Source: an uncultured Chloroflexales bacterium (GTDB lineage: Bacteria; Chloroflexota; Chloroflexia; Chloroflexales; Chloroflexaceae). Taken from it: a stretch of 63,867 bases of DNA. Shown here piece by piece: positions 33,426 through 42,252 of this stretch. The stretch spans positions 1 through 63,867 of the forward strand of contig CALGUG010000034.1 of NCBI GenBank assembly GCA_937902315.1, read 5' to 3'. The first letter of the stretch is position 1. Each line of letters starts with the position of its first letter. The notes under the pieces were generated by a model. The model was not told the origin of the DNA, did not search any database, and was given only the letters and a program-made list of their open reading frames with translations. Made by a program: the position numbers and the translations under genes.

Positions 33426-34259
33426 ATGTATGTTGGTATTTTGACCGCGCCGCTTCGCACCAAGCCTCTGGCAGAGATCATTCCCTGGGCCGCTCAAAGT
33501 GGCATCGCCGCGCTTGAGATCGATGTTACCCCCGGATCAAACCTTGATGCGGGCAGTGTCGACGACGCGACTGTCGAGCAGGTGCTGAGCCTGACCAAGC
33601 AGTACAATGTGCGCATTTCGAGCTTGGCCGCCTATGCTCCTGTCACGGGCGTCCCCCAAGAGCGCGTCGAGAAGTCGCAAGAGATCATTCGCAACGCGAT
33701 CAACTTGGCCGCACGCCTCAATGTCGATGTGGTCTGTACGTTAGCGGGCATGCCTGCTCCGGGCAAGAGCCGCGCCAAGACCATCGCCGAAGATCTGCCC
33801 GGCGCCATGCGCCCGATTTTGGATGCCGCTGGCGAAAAGGGCATTAAGATCGCGCTCGAAAACTGGTTTGCTACCAATATTCAGCATCTCGATCACTGGC
33901 GTCAGGTCTTTGAAGTGCTGCCCGATTCTCACTTCGGCCTGAACTACGACCCCTCTCACCTCGATTGGCAGGGCATCGATGTGCTTTCGTCGGTCTACGA
34001 ATTCCGCGATCGCATCTTCCACGTGCACGCCAAAGACGTAGCCGTCAACGAGTCGAAGCTCAAGCGGGTCGGCTACAACGGCGAGGGCTGGTGGCGCTAT
34101 GTGCTGCCCGGCTACGGTCGCATTCGCTGGGGCGAGTTCATCACCACCCTGCGCCATATCGGCTACAACGGCGTGCTCTCGATCGAGCACGAAGATGCCG
34201 CCATTCCGGCCGAAGAGGGCTTCGAGAAGGCCAGCCGCTATCTGAACTCGTTGGTCTAA
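33426..34259 (+). CDS. Sugar phosphate isomerase/epimerase, TIM-barrel (AP endonuclease 2 superfamily)
   Basis: 277 residues with an AAGGAA site. Xylose-isomerase-like TIM barrel. IKIALENWFATNIQHLDHWR carries a metal-ligand Glu, FGLNYDPSHLDWQGID an Asp/His pair, and DRIFHVHAKDVAVNESKLKR the HAKD segment. GVLSIEHEDAAIP holds the last acidic ligand. This set matches IolE/IolI and related sugar isomerases that use a divalent metal. It probably acts with the preceding Gfo/Idh enzyme on an oxidised sugar or inositol. A terminator follows at 34282. Confidence 0.9.
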   Translation: MYVGILTAPLRTKPLAEIIPWAAQSGIAALEIDVTPGSNLDAGSVDDATVEQVLSLTKQYNVRISSLAAYAPVTGVPQERVEKSQEIIRNAINLAARLNVDVVCTLAGMPAPGKSRAKTIAEDLPGAMRPILDAAGEKGIKIALENWFATNIQHLDHWRQVFEVLPDSHFGLNYDPSHLDWQGIDVLSSVYEFRDRIFHVHAKDVAVNESKLKRVGYNGEGWWRYVLPGYGRIRWGEFITTLRHIGYNGVLSIEHEDAAIPAEEGFEKASRYLNSLV

Positions 34260-34281
34260 GCATCCAGCTTCTTCAAAAGCG

Positions 34282-34316
34282 AAAGGATCGGGCTGTTGCA
34301 GCTCGATCCTTTTTAT
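34282..34316 (+). terminator. Intrinsic terminator after the isomerase gene
   Basis: Arms AAAGGATCG and CGATCCTTTTT around a GGCTGTTGCAGCT inner loop. Confidence 0.88.
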
Positions 34317-34374
34317 GTTTGGGTTTGTTAGACTACCTCTGCTTGATAATCTGCTTTGGCGGCTAGGGCCGTAC

Positions 34375-34650
34375 CCCAAACAAGGCTTTTGGCGCGTCCG
34401 CCTTCGGCTACCAACATCCCGCCCTGAGCAACGGGCTGCTAGCTGCGTGTGCGCCGAGACCGCCCCTCAAAAGCCAACTCGCCTTGCTCTCCATTGCTTG
34501 AACTTTGTATCAGCGAAGGCTAGACAGCGAACAGCAGCGAGGAGCGAAGAACAAGAGCGACCTTTTGCTTGCGGTAAGTGATTTGGTAGCCGTAGGCGGA
34601 CGCGGTTTTGCTCTTTTTTGCGGAGAGCGACCTATCCGCCTGCGCTAGCT
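34375..34650. repeat. Dispersed composite repeat, two facing core copies R8a and R8b
   Basis: R8a: GGCGCGTCCGCCTTCGGCTA near 34390 then CCAACATCCCGCCC, followed by GCGTGTGCGCCGAGACCGCC. R8b: GGTAGCCGTAGGCGGACGCG near 34585-34604 in the opposite direction with a TATCCGCC end. The region sits between the isomerase terminator and the phospholipase stop. Confidence 0.75.
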
Positions 34651-34672
34651 TACAACTTTTCTTCAGCTAGTT

Positions 34673-36139
34673 TCAGAACGAGGTTTGCAGCCAGTCGGCT
34701 ACGGGGCGCAGCTCGAAACGCTGGTTGTTCGAGCCGCTACAGCTCTTGGTCAGGTATTGCGAGCCGTTCGAGGTCGAGCCATTGGCTGCGTCTAGACAGT
34801 AACTTTGGTTGTGGTGGCTCTTGAAGCTGCCATCGGTCGTGATCAGCCACTTTTCGCTGCTGCCGCCGTCGCAGTCCCAGAGGTGGATCTTTTTGTTATC
34901 TCCGGCCGAGCCGCCGTTGATGTCGGTGCAGTAGATGTTGGCGTGTTTGGGCCGCAACTGGCCTTCGGCTGTGTAGACGAACTGCTGGTTGTTGCCGCCG
35001 TTGCAGTCCCAGACTTGGATCTTGGTGCCGTTGCTGGCGCCCGATCCGCTCACATCCATACACTTGTTGCTGCTGTTGAGCGGGCGCAGCTCGAAGTAGC
35101 CCGGCAGCGAGCGTCGCACGCCCACATAGGGAATAGCATTGCCGAAGGTGTCGGTGGGGTTGTTGTTGCGCCCGATCGCGCTGACGCCATGGGCCACCGA
35201 GAGGTAGTTATAGACGAAGGAATCGGTGTTGTAGACGTGGTTGCCCCAGATGTGGAGGATCTGCTTGTGCTGGGCCGAGCGGTTGGCCGTGATTTGGTAG
35301 TGATCTTGGGCCGCGATATTGGCGCACACGATCGTTTGCGAGGTGCTGTTCGAGATGCCATCGACGGTGCCGCCCGGGTTCAGCTCGTCGGGCTCGGACT
35401 CGACATCGGGACAGAAGAAGCCGTAGGGCAGCCGTTTGGGCGTTTGGCTCAAGATGTAGTCGATGCCGTTGCCTTGGGTTTGATTCACAAGGCCGATCTT
35501 GCCGCCCGTATAGGCCACAATAATCTTGCCCTTGAGGTCGTTCAAAAGCGGCCAACCGTTGTTACTCACCGCTTGACGCAGACTCATGCCGCTGCCGGTA
35601 TAGGCCGTGCCAGCCGCATACTGGTACAGGTCGTTGCCAGTATACATTGTGCTGCCGAGAATGCTCTTGACCTTCTCGTCGAGCATGTAAACTTCGTCAG
35701 CCTTCCAAGCATTGAGCGGGTCCCACGAGGCTTTCATATCGATAAAGACCAGAATCGGCCCTTCGTTGCTGTGGCTGCTCAGCCAGTTTTTGATGTCGTT
35801 TAAGCAGTGTCCCAAACGGTCGGGATTGCCCGAACAGTTCTTGTTGCCAGCTGAGGTATCGTGACTTACATAAGGTCCATTGGGGTCTAACTCCCAATTC
35901 TCCTTATCGATGATATCTAGCTCGACCGAGCGAAAGCCCTGATCGAGCCAATCGGTCAGATTCGTGCCATAGTCGAAGGTGTTGTGTTGGAGGGTGTAAT
36001 AGACTTCGTGAAAGCGATGAACCGCGGGGTTGACCGTTCCGGCTTTAAGCGGAGGCGTAGCGGCTTGGGCGGGCGTGGGTAGCAGCGTTGCGACCCAGAT
36101 CAGCGCTGTTGCAAGCAGAAACCATTTCCGGACGCTCAT
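34673..36139 (-). CDS. Secreted PI-PLC-like phosphodiesterase with ricin B-type lectin domain
   Basis: 488 residues from ATG 36139, where an AAAGGGA site fits. A signal peptide (KWFLLATALIWVATLLPTPA, cleavage near AQA) opens it. The N-terminal part matches the Ca2+-dependent phosphoinositide-specific phospholipase C1 family: LQHNTFDYGTNLTDWLDQGF, RSVELDIID and YVSHDTSAG give His and acidic catalytic residues. ILVFIDMKASWDPLN and SAIGRNNNP follow. From about residue 355 there are three QxW-type ricin repeats (NKCMDVSGSG, CTDINGGSAGDNKKIHLWDC, YCLDAANGSTSN). It probably cleaves inositol lipids or a related phosphodiester at a sugar-coated surface. Prey-lipid attack is one possibility, unproven. 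Confidence 0.85.
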   Translation of the reverse strand: MSVRKWFLLATALIWVATLLPTPAQAATPPLKAGTVNPAVHRFHEVYYTLQHNTFDYGTNLTDWLDQGFRSVELDIIDKENWELDPNGPYVSHDTSAGNKNCSGNPDRLGHCLNDIKNWLSSHSNEGPILVFIDMKASWDPLNAWKADEVYMLDEKVKSILGSTMYTGNDLYQYAAGTAYTGSGMSLRQAVSNNGWPLLNDLKGKIIVAYTGGKIGLVNQTQGNGIDYILSQTPKRLPYGFFCPDVESEPDELNPGGTVDGISNSTSQTIVCANIAAQDHYQITANRSAQHKQILHIWGNHVYNTDSFVYNYLSVAHGVSAIGRNNNPTDTFGNAIPYVGVRRSLPGYFELRPLNSSNKCMDVSGSGASNGTKIQVWDCNGGNNQQFVYTAEGQLRPKHANIYCTDINGGSAGDNKKIHLWDCDGGSSEKWLITTDGSFKSHHNQSYCLDAANGSTSNGSQYLTKSCSGSNNQRFELRPVADWLQTSF

Positions 36140-36808
36140 AGTACGTAATCCCTTTCTTGCGTGCAAGGCTACACTGCCTTACACCATCATGACAATTCCA
36201 AGGATGTACGATAGATGACTTAGGTTAGAACGGCTTAAGGGGCGAGTAAAACTTGGTTTAGATATCTTTACGATTTTTTAACTTATGTATCAATAATAGT
36301 ACGACAATATTACGTTATTATTAAAAATTTGGCGAGAGAGGCGAATGTTTTTTGTTAGACTCGAATTTTGGAGGCCTAATTATCCTTGTTTCTATCTTGA
36401 TATAAAACAGAGCGCAGTAGATTTGAAAAGCGCTTCTCCGCTCCTGGCCAGCAGATCGCTGACTATTAAGGTTGTACAACAGTTATTGTTTGCCACAATA
36501 ATTGTTTGCTTTCCAGCAACTTGGATCTGCTGGGCTTAGCGATTTGGCAATAGTGTTAAAAAAGTAAGCAAAAAAGGCATATAATACAATATATGCTTTA
36601 TTCATTTCCCCTCAACCTTCTTCATCAATATCCATCGTGCTTGGCGAGAGCCGTTACTCAGATTACGAGTTAGCTGATCCTTACTTCTTTTTATCTTTTG
36701 TTGCTCACGCTCTTCACTTCTTATCAGAAACAGAAAAATCCTGCTTGTTGTTAGAGTGCTATTTATTCTCGTTCTTATCACTGAGGAAGCCATATATGGG
36801 AGACAACA
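36140..36808. other. AT-rich gene-free stretch
   Basis: About 670 bases with much lower GC than the flanks. Short open frames exist but none has a ribosome site or recognisable product. It must hold promoters for the divergent phospholipase and response-regulator genes. No repeat copy is seen. Confidence 0.45.
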
Positions 36809-37186
36809 ATGACTATTAACACTAAAACAATTATCTTGGTTGAAGATGAGCCTGATATCCTTCGCCTTTTACAACGTCTTTTACGACCGCTTATTGGCGA
36901 TTATACGGTTGTTTCTGCTTCAGATGGCAAAACTGCGCTCCAACATATGCACAATTACGATGTTCCTCTCTTAATTACCGATTATAATATGCCTGAAATG
37001 AATGGGCTGCAGCTTACGACTCAGGTTAAACAACACTCACCATCTACAAAAGTTGCCCTGATTACAGCCTATCACACTCCAGAATTGCAACGACTTGCTC
37101 GTTTGCATGGAGTAGATTATTATTTACCCAAGCCTTTTTCTATTGATGAACTTGAAACTCTGTTACTACGCGTTTTACAATCCTAG
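36809..37186 (+). CDS. Single-domain response regulator (CheY-like receiver)
   Basis: 125 residues, receiver domain only. Acidic pair Glu12-Asp13 (ILVEDEPDILRLL), phosphoacceptor Asp58 (LLITDYNMPEMNG), Thr in ALITAYHTPE and Lys in YYLPKPFS make a complete phosphorylation site. There is no output domain, so it acts by protein contact or passes phosphate on. A GGGAGA site precedes the ATG. Codon use is AT-rich compared with most of the window. The DUF4129 membrane gene starts 41 bases downstream, so they are probably co-transcribed. No histidine kinase is adjacent. Confidence 0.92.
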   Translation: MTINTKTIILVEDEPDILRLLQRLLRPLIGDYTVVSASDGKTALQHMHNYDVPLLITDYNMPEMNGLQLTTQVKQHSPSTKVALITAYHTPELQRLARLHGVDYYLPKPFSIDELETLLLRVLQS

Positions 37187-37227
37187 CTCACAAACGCAAC
37201 GCGTAGCGCTTTTAAGGAGTCTGGTGT

Positions 37228-38844
37228 ATGCCACAGCAGGCCGAGCAGCAAGCGCCCGCTTTGTTAGACCAAGATGCGCTTCGTTTTCAGGTTATCGCTA
37301 CCGTTCTGACCGCCTTGATGTTTGCGAGCCTTGTATATGTAATCGGCGGAGCGATTCAGCGCTTTAACCCGGTTTGGCAGCCGATCTATATGACCGTGCT
37401 GAGCCTTCTGATTGTGGCCGAGAGTTCTTTCATTAGTTACGTTGTTAAACGCGATCGCCTCATTTTGGGCGAAAATACTCGTTATCTAGTGGCAGAAATC
37501 GCGGTTTTGTTTGTGTTTACACGCGTTGTGGCTACGCTTAGTACAGGTGCGCTTACGCTCCAGAGCGATTTGCAGCAATGGTTGATATCGCCTCTCTCGA
37601 TCTTGGCTGACCCAGCTTTTATTCTCTGTTTTCTTATTGGCCTGCTGATCGGCTTTTTAGCCCAACAATCTGTTCGCGATCTGCACTACTTATTGCCCCA
37701 ATCCTTCGAGCATCAGGCTATTCCGCGCGACGAGCATCGCTACGTCTACAATATGGCCAATCAAGATCGCAGCCAAGCCCTGCAGCGCATCAATCGCCGT
37801 TTCGTCTATGGCGGCTTGCTACTTTTGATCGCTTTGATGATTCAGGTTGTTCCGAACGGCCTCGATCTGAGCCAACAATCGCTTTCGGTCTCTGCGACGA
37901 TCGGTCTGGCCGCCCTAATCTATATTATCTCGGGTTTTCTGCTCTATAGTCAGTCGTGGCTGAGCATGCTCCAAGCGCGTTGGGCCTTAGAAAGTTCGAA
38001 AGTCGATAAGCGCGTGTTGCGGCGTTGGACGCAGATCAGCATTCTTTTAGTGGCGGGATTGTGTATCGTGGCTCTGTTTGTGCCGCGTAACTACGGCATG
38101 GGCCTGCTCGAAACGATCCATTCTAGTTTCGGCTTACTTGGAATGATTATCGCCCAGATTGGCTATACGTTGCTTTGGTTAGGCAGTATGTTGGTGATGT
38201 TGCCGATGATCTTGCTCTCTTGGCTGCTGCCCGATGCCGATGCGCCCACGCCGCCGCCACCGCCCCCTATGCCAACCCCTGAGATCGTTACGCTTACCGA
38301 AGAGCTTCCCCCTCCGCTTCTGCCCTCGTTGATCTTTTGGGCCTGTATGTTTTTGCTATTCGGCTATGCGATCTGGGTCGTTATTCAGCGCCATCCGAGC
38401 CTAAAATCTTGGTTAACCCTCCAGAAGCCAATGTATTGGTTGATGTCGATGCTCGGCATTGTTTGGAAAGATACCACCTCATGGGTGCAGTATGCGGCTA
38501 ATACCATCACTACACGCCTAAAGCAGGCCAGACCGAAAGAAACAAAGCAATGGCCTTCCTTGCGTTTGAATCGCCTGTTACCTCGTGACCTTGTACGTTA
38601 TTTTTACCGATCGACACTTCAGCGAGCTGCAAAGCAAGGTCTTGCGCGCCAAGTGGGCCAAACACCTTACGAATATACTCAAACCTTACAAGCTCATCTC
38701 CCTGATAGCCAGAACGACATTACTATACTTACAGAGGCATTTGTACAAGCGCACTATGGTTTAGGCGATCCAGATAAAGATGAGATCCGGAAAATTAAGA
38801 GACATTGGGAAAATATCCGGCGAAGATTAACTGTTTTCAAATGA
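37228..38844 (+). CDS. Polytopic membrane protein with C-terminal DUF4129
   Basis: 538 residues with an AAGGAG site. About ten membrane helices lie in two groups (residues 20-160 and 190-335). A Pro-rich linker (PTPPPPPPMPTPE), another helix (LIFWACMFLLFGYAIWVVI), and a cytosolic tail follow. The tail contains the DUF4129 pattern YRSTLQRAAKQGLARQVGQT, PYEYTQTLQ and EAFVQAHYGLGD. DUF4129 often forms the C-terminus of transglutaminase-like membrane proteins. No transglutaminase catalytic triad is visible here, so the role is open. It is likely transcribed with the receiver gene upstream. Confidence 0.78.
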   Translation: MPQQAEQQAPALLDQDALRFQVIATVLTALMFASLVYVIGGAIQRFNPVWQPIYMTVLSLLIVAESSFISYVVKRDRLILGENTRYLVAEIAVLFVFTRVVATLSTGALTLQSDLQQWLISPLSILADPAFILCFLIGLLIGFLAQQSVRDLHYLLPQSFEHQAIPRDEHRYVYNMANQDRSQALQRINRRFVYGGLLLLIALMIQVVPNGLDLSQQSLSVSATIGLAALIYIISGFLLYSQSWLSMLQARWALESSKVDKRVLRRWTQISILLVAGLCIVALFVPRNYGMGLLETIHSSFGLLGMIIAQIGYTLLWLGSMLVMLPMILLSWLLPDADAPTPPPPPPMPTPEIVTLTEELPPPLLPSLIFWACMFLLFGYAIWVVIQRHPSLKSWLTLQKPMYWLMSMLGIVWKDTTSWVQYAANTITTRLKQARPKETKQWPSLRLNRLLPRDLVRYFYRSTLQRAAKQGLARQVGQTPYEYTQTLQAHLPDSQNDITILTEAFVQAHYGLGDPDKDEIRKIKRHWENIRRRLTVFK

Positions 38845-39401
38845 ATCATAGTATTCTGTCCGCTAAGCATGTGTTTATCCTTGTGAAATAGGCCCAGAAG
38901 GCGGCTTCGTTAGCTGATTCGAGAATGCGAGTATAGCAACTGAACTCCATTGAACAGCGCATGACAGCTTAAGGTGTGTCTGGAAAGAGCTTTGTTGCTA
39001 ATTGTATTCGAATACGAATAAACACCTGTATGGATCATTTGCAAATAAGGATTGCAGCTAGAAAAGTGCTATAGGACTGAGAGATAGCCTCCCTCGGCTT
39101 AGAGCGTTCCATTTTCTTGCTTCCTTGGATATCGATTTGTATCAATAAAAAGTAAGCTTAGATCGAGAGTGTATCCAAAAAATACCATTTATTTCAAAGA
39201 TAATGCTCTAGCGTTTCGATCGTGGAGTATATTGGAATGGTTATATAATTATGAGGTATACTCATATGTTTTGTTTAAGTAAATGAATTAGAAAAAATCC
39301 TATAGGCAAACTATACTAAAAGCAGCGAACAAGCTTGACAAAAAGGGCTAATATAGTACAATCTTAGAAAGTAACCGTAAATATTGAAAAGGGGTTTCTC
39401 A
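38845..39401. other. AT-rich gene-free stretch
   Basis: No credible gene is seen. There is an AAAAGGGG ribosome site just before 39402 and several AT-rich boxes that could serve as promoters for the AT-hook gene. I found no repeat copy or RNA signature. Confidence 0.4.
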
Positions 39402-39746
39402 ATGCCTACTATTCGTAAAATGACGCAGGAAGAAGTCGAAGACTTCAAGGGCCATAAACTCAGCCAACGACAGCGAACTGCGCGAGAATATGATGCCATG
39501 ATCGAAGGTTTCACAACTGGAGATTGGGGCGAAGTTACGCTAAGTGAAGAAGACAATCGTTTAACTGTACGTAGCCGTTTGCAGGCTGCTGCTGAACGGC
39601 GTGGTTTCGCACTCGCTTTTCAGCGAACTCAGGGGTCAATTCTGCGTTTTGAAGTGATTCCGCCCGAATCGAAGGAAGAAAGCGCTAATAATTCGCCTTC
39701 GACTCCGCGCCGCCGTGGAGGACGACCGCGCAAACAGCCTGCATAG
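39402..39746 (+). CDS. Small AT-hook protein, probable DNA-binding
   Basis: 114 residues from ATG 39402, with an AAAAGGGG site. The C-terminal tail PRRRGGRPRKQPA contains the AT-hook core (R-G-R-P-type, here RGGRPRK), expected to bind the minor groove of AT-rich DNA. The N-terminal region (MTQEEVEDFKGHKLSQRQRT and LQAAAERRGFALAFQRTQ) looks like a compact alpha/beta domain of unknown family, charged and without a membrane segment. A Glu/Ser/Asn-rich linker joins the two. It may be a nucleoid-type or regulatory protein. AT-hook tails are less common in bacteria than in eukaryotes. A terminator follows at 39831. Confidence 0.7.
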   Translation: MPTIRKMTQEEVEDFKGHKLSQRQRTAREYDAMIEGFTTGDWGEVTLSEEDNRLTVRSRLQAAAERRGFALAFQRTQGSILRFEVIPPESKEESANNSPSTPRRRGGRPRKQPA

Positions 39747-39830
39747 TCGGGATTTTTTAAACCTTTAGATCTAAAATTGAGTAACAGCTTTAGATATAGC
39801 TATTATCAAAAAAGATAGATTTTTATATTT

Positions 39831-39867
39831 AGACGTAGAGGGTTCTACAACTCTCTACGTCTTTGAA
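39831..39867 (+). terminator. Intrinsic terminator after the AT-hook gene
   Basis: Arms AGACGTAGAG and CTCTACGTCT with a 12-base loop and a short T tail. Confidence 0.75.
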
Positions 39868-40084
39868 TATAAACGGCCACTCGATGGTGTAAGCACGCTA
39901 AGCTAGAGAATTGGTTCTTTAAAAAGTAAAACATCATCTATATGACGAAATCCTTAGCTAAAGCGTGTAAATACATTGTGCTTGCGTAGCGGCTCTGGAG
40001 AGACATACGTTCTTTTAAGCGCCTATATGTTATACTGAGAGCGGTGAAGGCCATAATTGTAAAGAAACTGAACAGAGTTTTACT

Positions 40085-41800
40085 ATGTCAGCTCGCCGTA
40101 AACGTTGGGTGCTCCGCGAACCAGCACCTCCTGAATTTGTTGCTGAGCTTGCTTATTCGCCTATTGTCTCGAATCTGCTGTATCAGCGCGACATGCGAGA
40201 CAAACAAGCGGCTGAAGAATTCCTGCATAGCGACTACCGCACAGGTTTGCACGACCCCTTTTTGATGAAGGATATGGATATCGCAAGTGCTCGCATCGCA
40301 CGCGCGATCAAAAACGGCGAGCCTATGGCCGTCTATGGCGACTACGATACCGACGGTGTAACGGCGGTTGCCCTTTTGATGCAGGCTATCCCCGCTATGG
40401 GTGGCAATCTGCGACCCTATATTCCGCATCGGGTCCGCGAAGGCTATGGACTCAACCGTGAAGCTGTTGAGCGCTTAGCGAACGAAGGTATCTCGCTGTT
40501 GATAACGGTTGACTGTGGCATTAGCAATGTTGCTGAGGTGGCGCGCGCCCGCGAGTTGGGCATCGATGTGGTGGTGACCGATCACCACTCGCCGCCCGAA
40601 GAGCTGCCACAAGCTAACGCCGTCGTTAACCCAAAACAGAAAAATTGCTCTTATCCTTACAATCAGCTGGTGGGTGTAGGTATCGCTTATAAATTGGTGC
40701 AAGCCATTGTGCGCCAGGGTATTCGCTTACCCTTGCGCGGACGCGATCTGCTCGATGTGGTAGCGGTCGGCACCGTAACCGATATGGGGCCGCTTACGGG
40801 CGAAAACCGTGTGTTGGTGAAACACGGCCTCGAGGCCCTCAACGCTACCACTCGCCCAGGCTTGCGCGCCCTAATCAATGCCTCGGGCCTAACCATGGGC
40901 AAAATCAAAGCCAGCGATATCGGTTTTGGCCTAGGGCCGCGTATCAATGCGGCAGGCCGCCTCGACGATGCCACTCGCTCATACGACCTGCTTTTGGCCG
41001 AAGACCTTGCGAGCGCCGAAAAGCTTGCCTTTGAGTTGAACCGCGCTAATCGTCAGCGTCAAGATCTTACCAAAGAGGTTCAAGAGCACGCCAAAGCCTT
41101 GGCCGAAAGCGATGGAACGCTCGAGAACCGCATCATCATCATTGCGGGCGAAGATTACCCCGCTGGTGTAGTTGGGCTGGTGGCGGGGCGCCTTGTCGAA
41201 GAGTGGGGCCGCCCGGTGCTCATTCTCGAGCGCAAAGCAGATGTCTCGGTCGGCTCGGCCCGTTCGGTGAGTGGTTTCAATATTATCGAAGCCTTGCGTC
41301 GATGCGGCGATCTGTTTGTGCGCTATGGAGGCCACAGCATGGCGGCTGGCTTTACGATCGAAAATGCCAAGCTGCCCGAGCTCAATCGACGCTTGCAAGC
41401 GATCGCTGCTGAAGAGCTCAGCGACGAAATGTTAGTCCCCAAACTCGAGATCGATTTGGAAATCCCTTTGAGCGAGGTCTCGTGGGAGCTGATACAACTG
41501 CTGGCGACCTTAGAACCTTACGGGCAGGCCAACCCTCAGCCGGTTTTTATGAGCCGCAATCTGCGCGTTGTTTCGGCCCAAGCTACTGGTGCCGATAAAC
41601 AGCACCTCTCGATGATGGTCAACGATGGCAGCGACAAACCGCCTTTTAAGGCCATCGCCTTCCGTTTAGGCCATCTTGCACCGGCCCTTGCGCGCTACCC
41701 CTATATCGACCTGGCCTACCATGTCGAAGAGCGCGAGTGGAACGGCGAGCGCTCTATTCAACTCAATGTGCGCGATTTCCGGCGAGCGACTCAAGCGTAG
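40085..41800 (+). CDS. recJ: Single-stranded-DNA-specific exonuclease RecJ
   Basis: 571 residues, normal length. DHH/DHHA1 superfamily: AVYGDYDTDGVTAVALLMQA (motif I), LLITVDCGISN (II), VVVTDHHSPPEELP (III, DHH) and AVGTVTDMGPL (IV). RYGGHSMAAGFTIE is the DHHA1 segment, and the C-terminal OB-fold includes EPYGQANPQPVF. It degrades single-stranded DNA 5'-3' in recombination and base-excision or mismatch repair, needing Mn2+ or Mg2+. The ATG has only a weak ribosome site. A strong terminator follows and the gene is alone. Confidence 0.96.
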   Translation: MSARRKRWVLREPAPPEFVAELAYSPIVSNLLYQRDMRDKQAAEEFLHSDYRTGLHDPFLMKDMDIASARIARAIKNGEPMAVYGDYDTDGVTAVALLMQAIPAMGGNLRPYIPHRVREGYGLNREAVERLANEGISLLITVDCGISNVAEVARARELGIDVVVTDHHSPPEELPQANAVVNPKQKNCSYPYNQLVGVGIAYKLVQAIVRQGIRLPLRGRDLLDVVAVGTVTDMGPLTGENRVLVKHGLEALNATTRPGLRALINASGLTMGKIKASDIGFGLGPRINAAGRLDDATRSYDLLLAEDLASAEKLAFELNRANRQRQDLTKEVQEHAKALAESDGTLENRIIIIAGEDYPAGVVGLVAGRLVEEWGRPVLILERKADVSVGSARSVSGFNIIEALRRCGDLFVRYGGHSMAAGFTIENAKLPELNRRLQAIAAEELSDEMLVPKLEIDLEIPLSEVSWELIQLLATLEPYGQANPQPVFMSRNLRVVSAQATGADKQHLSMMVNDGSDKPPFKAIAFRLGHLAPALARYPYIDLAYHVEEREWNGERSIQLNVRDFRRATQA

Positions 41801-41816
41801 ATCTTCGCAAAAGCGA

Positions 41817-41857
41817 AGAGAGGAACGGCTTTGCAAGGCTGTTCCTCTCTTTTTTAT
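41817..41857 (+). terminator. Intrinsic terminator after recJ
   Basis: Arms AGAGAGGAAC and GTTCCTCTCT followed by TTTTTT. Confidence 0.94.
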
Positions 41858-41889
41858 TGTTGCCATATTGAGGCCGCTTGATGCTGCTT

Positions 41890-42250
41890 GTTATCATACC
41901 AAATTCGTTTAAAGACTTGCCCCCTTGGAACGAGACAAGTTCCTCTCTGCCGAAGGCCAAATAGAAAGTAATCAACCGAATTTGGTATCACTACATTTGG
42001 CGGTTGGGTCTTTAGCTTCCATTCGGTCCTTGGCGCGTCCGCCTTCGGCTACCAACATCCCGCCCCAAAACGAGGCCGCTTGCGAGCGGGAGCGCTCGCA
42101 AGCGGCCCAAGCATCTGTGACCTCGAATCCGCTTTCAAGACTTGTATTCTTCCAAAGGGAAAGTGTTGAGAGAGGTTTCGCACTGTCGCGCGAAACCTCT
42201 CTCAAGCAAATAGTCACCAAATATACTGTGGTCAACCCGACTTACTATCA
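41890..42250 (+). repeat. Dispersed composite repeat, near-complete copy R9
   Basis: The best-ordered copy. Terminal box inverted repeats TACCAAATTCG (41897-41907) and CGAATTTGGTA (41977-41987). Core GGCGCGTCCGCCTTCGGCTA near 42032-42051, then CCAACATCCCGCCC. A private hairpin GGCCGCTTGCGAGC/GCTCGCAAGCGGCC follows near 42072-42104, then CCAAAGGGAAAGTG. The palindrome TTGAGAGAGGTTTCG...CTCTCAA spans 42166-42205, and a terminal-like segment ends at the stop codon of the hydrolase gene. Confidence 0.87.
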
Positions 42251-42252
42251 GC

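Noticed and set aside
34805..35803. Rightward open frame of over 330 codons inside the phospholipase gene
   Set aside because: Shadow frame of a GC-rich gene; the opposite strand carries the signal peptide, PI-PLC and ricin motifs.
36637..36819. 60-codon open frame just before the response regulator
   Set aside because: It overlaps the regulator start, lacks a ribosome site and has AT-driven composition.
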